A stretch of DNA of 64,000 bases from Virgibacillus sp. NKC19-3 (GTDB lineage: Bacteria; Bacillota; Bacilli; Bacillales; Amphibacillaceae): positions 1,798,001 through 1,862,000 of the forward strand of contig NZ_JAGYHC010000001.1 of assembly GCF_019837165.1 (NCBI RefSeq), in the 5' to 3' direction. The notes beneath the pieces were generated by a model, which was not told the origin of the DNA, did not search any database, and saw nothing but the letters and a program-made list of their open reading frames with translations. This document shows positions 36,258 to 43,931 of this stretch, one piece after another (position 1 is the first letter of the stretch; every line of letters begins with the position of its first letter). The translations under genes were made by a program, and so were the position numbers.

Positions 36258-38990
36258 TTGAATAATGAAAGTAAAATGAGTGCCAAACAAGTAGAAAAAC
36301 TGAAAAAGTTTGGTAGTCGTTTCGGTATTATAATAGGTATATTACTACTTCTTTTTGTTGTTGGATCGCTAGCATTTCATTGGATCACAGATTATATATG
36401 GATGAATAACCTTGATTTTGGGGGCGTGTTTACGACTATCCTGGGAAGTAAAGTATTGCTCGGAGTAGCGGGTTTTATCTTATTCTCCGTAGTTACATAT
36501 TTCACTTTTTTCTGGATAATTCGTTCATACGTAACGCATTTTGATTCGCATCAGCTACCACCGGTTATTTTGAAGCGGAAAACAATGAATGCAATGATGC
36601 TTGGTGTTTCAATCTTGGCTGGACTTATTGGTAGCACAGTAGTACAAGGGATTGGATGGGAGCCTGCACTCAAACTTTTAAATCATGCTTCATTCGAACA
36701 AACGGATCCGTATTTTAATATGGATATTTCTTTTTATATGTTTGTTCTTCCTTTTTTGGAATTTATTGTTTATCTTTTACTTGGTTTAAGCATCTTTTTC
36801 CTTATTGTGCAGATCGGATCATACTCGGTGTTTAATATGTATCGAATGAGCCGTTCAGCTCAGTGGCATATGGGAATAACCTTAGGAACGATTGGAGTCC
36901 TCTTAGCTTGTAATCACTTGCTAATGCCATATAGTACATTGTTGACGAATCAGGTGAACCTTTTTCAACAAAGTGTTGTACATGGGATGAGTTATACGGA
37001 TAGCCTCATCAATATACCAAAAGCTTATATTCTAGCAGCAGTAGCTATTATTGGAACCATTTGGATGATTATTGCACTGCGAAAAGGAAAGATCCAATCT
37101 ATGTTCATACCTATTGTTACTTATGTTGGGGTTGTCATTGTCGGACAACTGGCATCTGTAGGTGTGCAACAATTTCTCGTACAGCCAAATGAATTTTATC
37201 AGGAAGAAGAGTTTCTGGAGCATAATCTTCATTTTACACAGGCAGCTTATGAACTGGAAGATATAAATGAAACAGAACATTCAGGTAATGGATCCTTAGA
37301 CGAAGGATTGGTGGAAGATAATGAATTAACCATCAATAATGTACGGATTAATGATTCAAGACCACTGCTTGATGTATATAATCAGCTTCAAACATTTCGA
37401 TCGTATTATCAATTTAACGATGTTGATATTGATCGATATGAAATTGGCGATGAATATGAGCAGGTTTTTATTGGAGCAAGGGAGTTAAGTACAGTCGATC
37501 TACCAGAGCAGGCACAAACCTGGGTGAATCAGAACCTGAGGTATACACATGGCTACGGAGTCACGATGAGTCATGTTAATGAGCTAACTGCTCAAGGTCA
37601 ACCAGAATATATGCTACAAGATCTTCCGCCCGAGGGAGATTTGGATGTGTCTCGTCCTCAAATTTACTACGGAGAAGAAGATTACCCGAATGTAATCGTG
37701 AATTCGGAAGTAGATGAATTTGATTATCCTTCTGGTGATGAAAATATATCGAATCGATATGAGGAGGATTCAGGGATTTCATTAGGCGGGATTAACCGGG
37801 CGTTATTTGCTTTAAAAGAGGGATCATTTCGGATGTTCTTCTCTGATCAACTAACAGATGAAAGTCAGTTTCTTGAGACCCGAAATATTATGGATCGTGT
37901 TAATCGAATCGCTCCTTTTTTTGAATATGATTCCGATCCGTACATTTTTGTACGTGATGATGGCAGTCTGGCCTGGATGATGGACGCCTATCTAACAGGT
38001 GAAAGGTATCCATACTCAGAGTCTTATCAGAATAACGACAATTATATTCGAAACTCGGTGAAGGTGACTGTTGATGCCTATACTGGCGAAGTCGATTTTT
38101 ATATTGCAAATCCGGATGATCCGTTGGTGCAGACATACCAGAAAATGTTCCCTGAATTGTTCACAGAGGAAATCCCAGCAGACGTGCAGGCTCATTTCCG
38201 CTTCCCTGAAAGATTATTTAGCATTCAAGCATCAATGTATGGTACGTATCATATGACTGATCTGGAAATGTTCTATAATCGGGAAGATGCATGGGAGTTC
38301 CCGACAGAGAAATACTTTAACGAAGATATTGAAATGGAACCATACTATGTAACAATGAAGCTTCCCGAATACGATGAGGAAGAGTTTATTCTGATGATGC
38401 CTTATACACCGAAAAATCGTCAAAATATGCTTGCATGGATCGGTGTACGTAATGATGGGGAATATTATGGTGAAAAATTTGTCTATCGTTTCCCAAGGCA
38501 AGAAAATATTTACGGTCCGCAGCAAATTGAAAACCGGATTAACCAGGATAGCACGATTTCTCAGGAATTGAATCTTTGGTCACAAGGTGGATCAGAAGTG
38601 ATTCGTGGGAACTTACTTGCCATTCCAATTGAAGATACAGTTATATACGTCGAACCAATTTATATTGAGTCTTCCAATGAGACATCACTTCCGGAAGTAA
38701 AACAGGTTGTCGTTGCTTATGAGGACCACATCGTAATGGAAGAAACGTTTGAGGAGTCGATGGAGCAAATGCTCAATCTTGTGGATCCGAATCGTCAGCC
38801 AGATGAAGAACAAACATCTGAGGAAGAGCCGGGGGAACAAGAACAGCCAATTTCAGAATCTGACGAGCTATTACAAGAGTTTTCAGATCTATTCAATTCC
38901 TATCAAGATGCGTTAGCTGAAGGCGACTGGAATAAAGCTGCAGAAATTATGACAGAAATAGAAGACAAATTAACTGAGGAAGAACAATGA
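36258..38990 (+). CDS. UPF0182 family large membrane protein
   Basis: A 910-residue protein with about seven helices in the first 300 residues, a large extracytoplasmic region (about 310-830), and a Glu-rich C-terminal tail (about 840-910). The YQFNDVDIDRY and TYTKGYG-like THGYGV blocks identify UPF0182 (COG1615), whose function is unknown. The start is TTG at 36258, seven bases after AAGGGGGGT; ATG 36276 is a less likely alternative. Stands alone between two terminators. Confidence 0.88.
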   Translation: MNNESKMSAKQVEKLKKFGSRFGIIIGILLLLFVVGSLAFHWITDYIWMNNLDFGGVFTTILGSKVLLGVAGFILFSVVTYFTFFWIIRSYVTHFDSHQLPPVILKRKTMNAMMLGVSILAGLIGSTVVQGIGWEPALKLLNHASFEQTDPYFNMDISFYMFVLPFLEFIVYLLLGLSIFFLIVQIGSYSVFNMYRMSRSAQWHMGITLGTIGVLLACNHLLMPYSTLLTNQVNLFQQSVVHGMSYTDSLINIPKAYILAAVAIIGTIWMIIALRKGKIQSMFIPIVTYVGVVIVGQLASVGVQQFLVQPNEFYQEEEFLEHNLHFTQAAYELEDINETEHSGNGSLDEGLVEDNELTINNVRINDSRPLLDVYNQLQTFRSYYQFNDVDIDRYEIGDEYEQVFIGARELSTVDLPEQAQTWVNQNLRYTHGYGVTMSHVNELTAQGQPEYMLQDLPPEGDLDVSRPQIYYGEEDYPNVIVNSEVDEFDYPSGDENISNRYEEDSGISLGGINRALFALKEGSFRMFFSDQLTDESQFLETRNIMDRVNRIAPFFEYDSDPYIFVRDDGSLAWMMDAYLTGERYPYSESYQNNDNYIRNSVKVTVDAYTGEVDFYIANPDDPLVQTYQKMFPELFTEEIPADVQAHFRFPERLFSIQASMYGTYHMTDLEMFYNREDAWEFPTEKYFNEDIEMEPYYVTMKLPEYDEEEFILMMPYTPKNRQNMLAWIGVRNDGEYYGEKFVYRFPRQENIYGPQQIENRINQDSTISQELNLWSQGGSEVIRGNLLAIPIEDTVIYVEPIYIESSNETSLPEVKQVVVAYEDHIVMEETFEESMEQMLNLVDPNRQPDEEQTSEEEPGEQEQPISESDELLQEFSDLFNSYQDALAEGDWNKAAEIMTEIEDKLTEEEQ

Positions 38991-38997
38991 TTGTAAT

Positions 38998-39037
38998 AGA
39001 GAAAAGAACTCCAGAGGAATTTGGGGTTCTTTTCTCT
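38998..39037 (+). terminator. Terminator of the UPF0182 gene
   Basis: AGAGAAAAGAAC pairs perfectly with GTTCTTTTCTCT, extended by CC/GG, with the T-rich side on the plus strand. Confidence 0.85.
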
Positions 39038-39067
39038 AACATCATTATTAAAATTTTCAAAACTGAC

Positions 39068-39096
39068 TTGACTTATCGGATTAATTAAAATACACT
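39068..39096 (+). promoter_or_regulatory. Probable promoter of the SAM riboswitch transcript
   Basis: TTGACT (39068-39073), 17 bases, then TACACT (39091-39096), about 19 bases before the riboswitch. A perfect TATAAT at 39103 has no matching -35 at normal distance. Confidence 0.5.
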
Positions 39097-39114
39097 ATAC
39101 CATATAATTAAATA

Positions 39115-39221
39115 TTCTTATCCAGAGAAGCTGAGGGATGTGGCCCTATGAAGCTTCAGCAACCTCTGACAAATGTTGGAAAGGTGCTAATTCCACCGAG
39201 AGTAATCTTGGGAGATAAGAG
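39115..39221 (+). ncRNA. SAM-I (S-box) riboswitch aptamer
   Basis: The S-box core is plain to read: P1 CTTATC (39117) pairs with GATAAG (39214); CCAGAGAAGCTGAGGGA, GGCCCTATGAAGCTTC, CAACC, the second stem GGAAAGGTGCTAATTCC and the terminal TGGGAGATAAGAG follow in the right order. SAM binding stabilises P1 and lets the downstream terminator form. It controls the FMN reductase gene at 39344, so that gene is expressed when SAM/methionine is scarce. Confidence 0.95.
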
Positions 39222-39234
39222 CGGAATATCAGAT

Positions 39235-39274
39235 AAGCCCTCTTTCTCATTATAAGAAAAGGGGGCTTGTTTTA
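39235..39274 (+). terminator. Riboswitch-controlled terminator
   Basis: AAGCCCTCTTT pairs with AAAAGGGGGCTT around CTCATTATAAG, followed by GTTTTA. Expression platform of the S-box; premature stop in high SAM. Confidence 0.88.
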
Positions 39275-39343
39275 ATGGCGAAGTGCAGAATTTCTTGCTA
39301 AGAGAATATAGTAAAAATGCATGGATAAGAAAGGATGATCATT

Positions 39344-39892
39344 ATGAGTGAAATTGTTGTGATATCAGGAAGTCCTTCAGCCTTTTCGCGTTCAGAACAA
39401 GTGCTTAAATATCTAGGGAACTTACTTAAACAGGAACATTTCTCAGTGACTCATATTTCGATTAAAGATGTGCCGGCAGAGGAGGTATTTCAAGGGAAGT
39501 TTGATAGTCCGGCTATTCACGAAGTGACAGAACTAATCCAAAATGCCAAGGGTGTTATTGTTGGATCGCCAGTGTATAAGGGTGCCTATTCAGGAGTCTT
39601 AAAAGCGTTGCTTGATATTCTCCCACAGGATGTACTCAAACACACACCAGTACTTCCGCTGATGACAGGTGGGAGTGCGTCTCATTTGCTAGCGATCGAA
39701 TATACCTTGAAGCCAGTGTTAGCTACGTTAAAAGGTCATAATTTAAAAGGTCTCTATCTGCTTGATCGTCAAATAGATAAAAGAAAAGAAAACCCCATTA
39801 TCGATGAGGATATTTTACAACGTACGAAAAAGCAACTTCAGTATTTTACTGAGATCGTTAACAGGCAGGCCTCAACAGTGTTTTTAACCTGA
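39344..39892 (+). CDS. ssuE: NADPH-dependent FMN reductase, SsuE-like
   Basis: A 182-residue flavodoxin-fold reductase. The FMN phosphate loop is SGSPSAFSRSE and the flavin-side loop is VGSPVYKGAYSGVLKALLD, both typical of SsuE/MsuE. Such enzymes supply reduced FMN to sulfonate monooxygenases, which release sulfite from alkanesulfonates. Control by a SAM riboswitch supports a role in sulfur acquisition, but no monooxygenase or ssuABC transporter is in the window. Start ATG 39344 after AAGAAAGGA; the ATG at 39335 overlaps the ribosome site. Confidence 0.9.
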   Translation: MSEIVVISGSPSAFSRSEQVLKYLGNLLKQEHFSVTHISIKDVPAEEVFQGKFDSPAIHEVTELIQNAKGVIVGSPVYKGAYSGVLKALLDILPQDVLKHTPVLPLMTGGSASHLLAIEYTLKPVLATLKGHNLKGLYLLDRQIDKRKENPIIDEDILQRTKKQLQYFTEIVNRQASTVFLT

Positions 39893-39922
39893 TTGGACGA
39901 TTCATGAAATAGGAGGAGACAA

Positions 39923-40027
39923 CTCAAAAAAAGGATGGAAGCATACACTTAGAGATATTTATCTATCCAAGGAGTAATTGCCGAATCATCACTCTGGAAA
40001 AAATACCAAAAGCGTATTGTAAAATAA
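39923..40027 (+). pseudogene. Possible decayed short gene
   Basis: A strong AGGAGGAG (39911-39918) is followed, where a start is expected, by CTC rather than ATG. The frame reads KKRMEAYT, an in-frame TAG, then RYLSIQGVIAESSLWKKYQK to TAA at 40027, just before a terminator. It could be a small gene that lost its start and gained a stop, or chance. Function unknown. Confidence 0.25.
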
Positions 40028-40034
40028 CTGTATG

Positions 40035-40081
40035 AAAAAAGAACCGGTGCCATTTAATTGAAAGGCACTGGTTCTTTTTAT
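40035..40081 (+). terminator. Terminator downstream of the FMN reductase unit
   Basis: AAAAAAGAACCGGTGCC pairs with GGCACTGGTTCTTTTT (one G-T pair) around ATTTAATTGAAA. Confidence 0.9.
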
Positions 40082-40096
40082 TTTTAAACAAAGGAG

Positions 40097-40144
40097 TTGA
40101 CATTTTACCAACAATGACTATACACTTAATTCAACAAAGTTGAA
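40097..40144 (+). promoter_or_regulatory. hmgL promoter with palindromic operator
   Basis: TTGACA (40097-40102), 16 bases, TATACA (40119-40124). A perfect palindrome TTCAAC-AAA-GTTGAA (40130-40144) covers the start-site region, and another GTTGAA half-site occurs at about 40160. Position suits a repressor; the XRE-cupin protein encoded downstream is a candidate. Confidence 0.5.
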
Positions 40145-40189
40145 TACAATTATATATAGTTGAATAAAGTTAAAGTAATTAATTGTTTT

Positions 40190-40203
40190 TGTAAGCGCAT
40201 TCT
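40190..40203 (+). promoter_or_regulatory. Candidate cre site upstream of hmgL
   Basis: TGTAAGCGCATTCT fits TGWNANCGNTNWCA at 12 of 14 positions, between the promoter and the hmgL start. Confidence 0.4.
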
Positions 40204-40245
40204 TATCACCTATTACTGACTATCTTTAACTAGGGAGGGAAGACC

Positions 40246-41151
40246 ATGCAGCATTGGCCGGATTTTGTACAGGTAAAGGAAGTAGCACCTCGAGACGGTT
40301 TGCAGAATGAAAAGGACTGGATTTCGACAGACGATAAAGTGGCTTGGATTAATATGCTTTCTGAGTCAGGTGTCAAGGAGATTGAGTATTCGTCGTTTGT
40401 GCATCCGAAATGGATACCAAATCTTTCCGATGCACGAGAAGTAGGTAAGCGGATAATTAAACATCCGAGTGTTTTCTATTCGGCGCTGGTTCCAAATAGG
40501 AAGGGGCTTGAACATGCATTGGAAGCAGGTATTGATGGGGCTTCCGTGTTTATGTCCGCAAGCGAAACCCACAATAAGAAAAATATTAATAAAACGATAG
40601 CAGAAACATTCCCCGTGATGCGAGATGTTATCCGTGAAGCAAAGCAAGAGGGTAAGAGAGTAACAGGCTATGTTTCTACTGTATTTGATTGTCCGTTTGA
40701 AGGTAAGATAACACCTGATCAAGTTATCCATGTTTGTGATCAATTGTTTGAATATGGCGCAGATGATATTTCCCTTGGAGATACAATCGGTTCAGCTGTA
40801 CCGTCGCAAGTGGATCAGCTGCTAGAAGCAGTTTTGGCCAACTATTCGGAAGAGAAAATCATCATGCATTTTCATGACACAAGAGGTATGGCTATTGCTA
40901 ACATCATGCGTTCCCTGGAATACGGCATAACGCGATTTGACAGTTCTGTTGGAGGTTTGGGCGGCTGTCCTTACGCACCGGGTGCAGCCGGAAATGTGGC
41001 AACAAATGATGTATTATATCTTCTCCATGGCTTAGGGATAAAAACAGGCATTCAGGAACGCAAAATTCAAGAAGCAGCACTATTTATGCAAAATAAATTA
41101 GGAAAGTCATTACCAAGTAAGGCGCTCGCACATTATGTAAGTACAGCTTAA
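40246..41151 (+). CDS. hmgL: Hydroxymethylglutaryl-CoA lyase
   Basis: A 301-residue TIM-barrel lyase (YngG/MvaB type) that splits HMG-CoA into acetoacetate and acetyl-CoA, the last step of leucine catabolism. Seen: KEVAPRDGLQNE (catalytic Arg-Asp), the metal ligand motif HFHDTRGMA, and the signature loop GLGGCPYAPGAAGN with the catalytic Cys. GGGAGGGAAG precedes the ATG. The usual partners (isovaleryl-CoA dehydrogenase, methylcrotonyl-CoA carboxylase) are not here. It is followed at once by an XRE-cupin regulator. Confidence 0.93.
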   Translation: MQHWPDFVQVKEVAPRDGLQNEKDWISTDDKVAWINMLSESGVKEIEYSSFVHPKWIPNLSDAREVGKRIIKHPSVFYSALVPNRKGLEHALEAGIDGASVFMSASETHNKKNINKTIAETFPVMRDVIREAKQEGKRVTGYVSTVFDCPFEGKITPDQVIHVCDQLFEYGADDISLGDTIGSAVPSQVDQLLEAVLANYSEEKIIMHFHDTRGMAIANIMRSLEYGITRFDSSVGGLGGCPYAPGAAGNVATNDVLYLLHGLGIKTGIQERKIQEAALFMQNKLGKSLPSKALAHYVSTA

Positions 41152-41204
41152 GTTTATATGTTTCTGTGAATATTCTCTCCTTGACTGTGAATGTTGGCTA
41201 TTCT

Positions 41205-41813
41205 ATGATTAAAGGCATACATTCGATTTATAAAGTAAAGGAGAGAGTCCCCATAAATCTTGATAATATTGGTAAAAAAATAAAACAAATACGAGTAAGA
41301 AGTAAAAAAACACAGCAGCAAATTGCAGATGAATGCGGTATCTCCAAAAGCTTATTATCCAAAATCGAAAACGGTCAAGCCGCTTCTGCAATCGCAACTT
41401 TATCCAAAATTAGCGACGCACTACAAGTGCCTCTCTCATGGGTGTTGGATGATAAATCGGAAAAAGAACTGGTACTACTTCCAAAAGCAAACAGACAGTC
41501 CAAAATTGGGGATGAAAATATGGGCTATTCCTATGAACTGCTCGCAAGTAGATCCCAGTATAATGGTGTAGAACCGACTATTGTTCACGTTACACCAAAG
41601 CATACGAACGATCGGCAGGAGGCTTATACCCATTCTCAAGATGAATTTATATTTATTCTCGAAGGTATGATTTACTTGTATTATGATGGGGAGGAGCATT
41701 ATATGGAAAAAGGCGATAGTGCCTATTTTCAAGGATCAAAATCCCATTTATTTATCCCCGTCGATAATAATGGCGCGAAAGTATTAACATTATTTATTGA
41801 TAGCCCATTGTAA
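41205..41813 (+). CDS. XRE-family regulator with C-terminal cupin domain
   Basis: N-terminal helix-turn-helix (KKIKQIRVRSKKTQQQIADE then GISKSLLSKIENGQ) joined to a C-terminal cupin fold (HSQDEFIFILEGMIYLYYDG, then EKGDSAYFQGSKSHLF). This architecture is common in regulators of amino-acid or peptide catabolism that sense a small ligand in the cupin. The start is uncertain: ATG 41205 has no ribosome site, whereas AAAGGAG at 41237-41243 points to the ATA at 41253, nine bases on and in frame, just before the DNA-binding domain. It may control hmgL and the peptide-uptake genes beside it. Confidence 0.83.
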   Translation: MIKGIHSIYKVKERVPINLDNIGKKIKQIRVRSKKTQQQIADECGISKSLLSKIENGQAASAIATLSKISDALQVPLSWVLDDKSEKELVLLPKANRQSKIGDENMGYSYELLASRSQYNGVEPTIVHVTPKHTNDRQEAYTHSQDEFIFILEGMIYLYYDGEEHYMEKGDSAYFQGSKSHLFIPVDNNGAKVLTLFIDSPL

Positions 41814-41847
41814 ACTTGATTTATTCTACCATTGAATATGACGTAAA

Positions 41848-42120
41848 GAGGCTGGGACAAAACAAACGTGTTTCATTAAAAAGACGAACATTATCAAACT
41901 TAGCGTAGGAAATATGTGGAGACTCCAGCGGGAGGGAAGGCATAGGTGAGACACCGAAGTGCGATAGCAATCTTTTTTGCGAGGAGTGCTTACCCTGAGA
42001 AGCCACTTGCAACACGAAGCGCACACGGGGGCTCACCAGCCGCCCTAAGGTGCGCGACGTATATTTTTAGAAGCGATGTATGGTCGGAATTTATTTGTTA
42101 AAAACACTTTTGTCCCAGCC
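41848..42120 (+). repeat. Long copy of the GAGGCTGGGAC dispersed repeat
   Basis: About 273 bases, differing from the copy at 34739 by roughly ten positions by eye. The left terminus GAGGCTGGGACAAAA is intact; the right terminus is TTTTGTCCCAGCC. Same orientation as the other copies relative to the upstream gene (35 bases after the XRE-cupin stop). The minus-strand frame inside it is not a gene. Confidence 0.9.
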
Positions 42121-42256
42121 CTTTTGATTTTAAATCTGTGCATAATTTCAAGAAATTTGAAAATCGATATTGTATGAAATGAAAATATAAGATATATTAG
42201 ATATTATAATTTTCATCATTTGTCAAATTTCAACACACAACAGGGGGTAATCACAG

Positions 42257-43849
42257 ATGAAAAAATCAAAAAATTCCGTTCTTATGCTGTTATTAATACT
42301 TGGTATGGTGCTTGCAGCTTGCGCAAGTGAGCCGGATGACGCCAGTGATACAACAGAAGAGGGAGGAGAAGGACAAAATGGAGGGGATCTAGTCATTACC
42401 ACTGCCTCTGATGCAGTTTCCTTAGATCCGACGGGAGCAAACGATGTTCCATCCTTTGATGTACAATATAATATATTTGAAAATTTAGTAAAACAGGATG
42501 AAAATATGGAACTGGAGCCAGGGTTAGCAAAAAGTTGGGAAACGGTAGATGATCATACATGGGAATTTAAACTGCAAGAAGGCGTGACTTTTCATGATGG
42601 TTCTGCATTTAATGCGGAAGTTGTGAAGGCGAATCTTGAGCGTGTCATGGATCCGGATGTTGCAGCTCCTGCAGCCTATTTAATTGACATGATATCGGAT
42701 ATTGAAGTGGTAGATGATTATACGATTCGACTAACTACGGAGTACCCTTTCGGTAGTTTGCCGGCAAATCTTACACATTCTACAACGGCAATGGTTTCAC
42801 AAGAGCAGATCGAGGAAGATTATACGGCAATGGAACAAGGAGAAGAACCTGGGAGTGTCATTAACCAACACCCAATAGGTACTGGTTATTTTACATTTGA
42901 AGAGTGGGATCCGGGGCAACAAATTCAGCTAACAAAGAATGAAGATTACTGGGATAAAGAGGCGTTGCTTGATTCTGTAACATTTAAAGTTGTTCAGGAA
43001 GATTTGACACGTATTGCTGAATTGGAAACTGGTGAATCACATATTACCAATCCATTGAGCCCTTCTGACATTGAGCAAGTTGAAAGTGCCGATGATTTAT
43101 CTGTCGATCGACAGGGAAGTGTGTCCTTAGACTATATTGGTTTTAACATGGAGAAAGAACCATTTGATGATGAACGAGTTCGTCGTGCTATTTCAATGGC
43201 TGTTGATAAAGAACAAATTGTGGAAGGCATTTATAATGGTGTTGGAACTCCTGCTGTCGGCCCTTTAGCACCAAATGTATTTGGATATGATGAGGAACTA
43301 GACGGGATTGAATATGATCCGGAAGCAGCCCAGGAATTGTTAGCTGAAGCGGGATATGAAAATGGGTTTTCTACAACAATTTGGACAAATGATAGCCGCG
43401 AACGTGTTGATTTGGCAACAAATGTGCAATCACAACTTGAAGAAATCGGTGTCGATGTGGACATAGAAGTATTGGAATGGGGTGCATATATAGAACAGAC
43501 AGGAAATGGGGATCATGATATGTTTGTACTAGGATGGTCTAATTCTACAGCGGATGCTGACATCGGGTTATATCCATTGTTTCACTCTGATAATGTTGGA
43601 GTACCAGGAAACAGAACGTATATCCAAGATGACGAAATCGATGCATTAATTGATGAGGGACGCCAAGCTACGAATGAAGATGAGCGCTTAGAAATCTATA
43701 GTGAGGCACAGGAAAAGCTCGTGGAAACAGCGCCAATGATTTATACACTTCATCAAGAATACTTACTCGGTGTACGTGAAGAAGTGAAAGGATTAACGCA
43801 GCTTCCTACTAAAATACTACAATTGAAGGATGTATATATCGAAGAATAA
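42257..43849 (+). CDS. Peptide ABC transporter substrate-binding lipoprotein (SBP_bac_5), copy 1
   Basis: A 530-residue extracytoplasmic binding protein of the DppA/OppA/GsiB family. The signal peptide ends in a lipobox (VLAAC, Cys about 22), followed by an acidic linker and the family core (SLDPTGANDVPSF, EFKLQEGVTFHDGS, NPLSPSDIEQVE, HDMFVLGWSNST). Binds oligopeptides, glutathione or similar ligands outside the membrane. No permease or ATPase genes are nearby, so it must use a transporter encoded elsewhere. A close paralogue is at 45938. CAGGGGG lies before the ATG. Confidence 0.92.
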   Translation: MKKSKNSVLMLLLILGMVLAACASEPDDASDTTEEGGEGQNGGDLVITTASDAVSLDPTGANDVPSFDVQYNIFENLVKQDENMELEPGLAKSWETVDDHTWEFKLQEGVTFHDGSAFNAEVVKANLERVMDPDVAAPAAYLIDMISDIEVVDDYTIRLTTEYPFGSLPANLTHSTTAMVSQEQIEEDYTAMEQGEEPGSVINQHPIGTGYFTFEEWDPGQQIQLTKNEDYWDKEALLDSVTFKVVQEDLTRIAELETGESHITNPLSPSDIEQVESADDLSVDRQGSVSLDYIGFNMEKEPFDDERVRRAISMAVDKEQIVEGIYNGVGTPAVGPLAPNVFGYDEELDGIEYDPEAAQELLAEAGYENGFSTTIWTNDSRERVDLATNVQSQLEEIGVDVDIEVLEWGAYIEQTGNGDHDMFVLGWSNSTADADIGLYPLFHSDNVGVPGNRTYIQDDEIDALIDEGRQATNEDERLEIYSEAQEKLVETAPMIYTLHQEYLLGVREEVKGLTQLPTKILQLKDVYIEE

Positions 43850-43861
43850 TAGATGAAAAAA

Positions 43862-43903
43862 GCTGCCCCGAAAAAGCCGCAAGGATTTATTGGGGCAGTC
43901 TTC
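43862..43903 (+). terminator. Hairpin after binding protein copy 1
   Basis: GCTGCCCC pairs with GGGGCAGT around a 22-base loop, followed by CTTCTTAT. May be a partial terminator reducing readthrough into the peptidase. Confidence 0.6.
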
Positions 43904-43931
43904 TTATAAAAATTCATAAAGGAAGTGTAAA

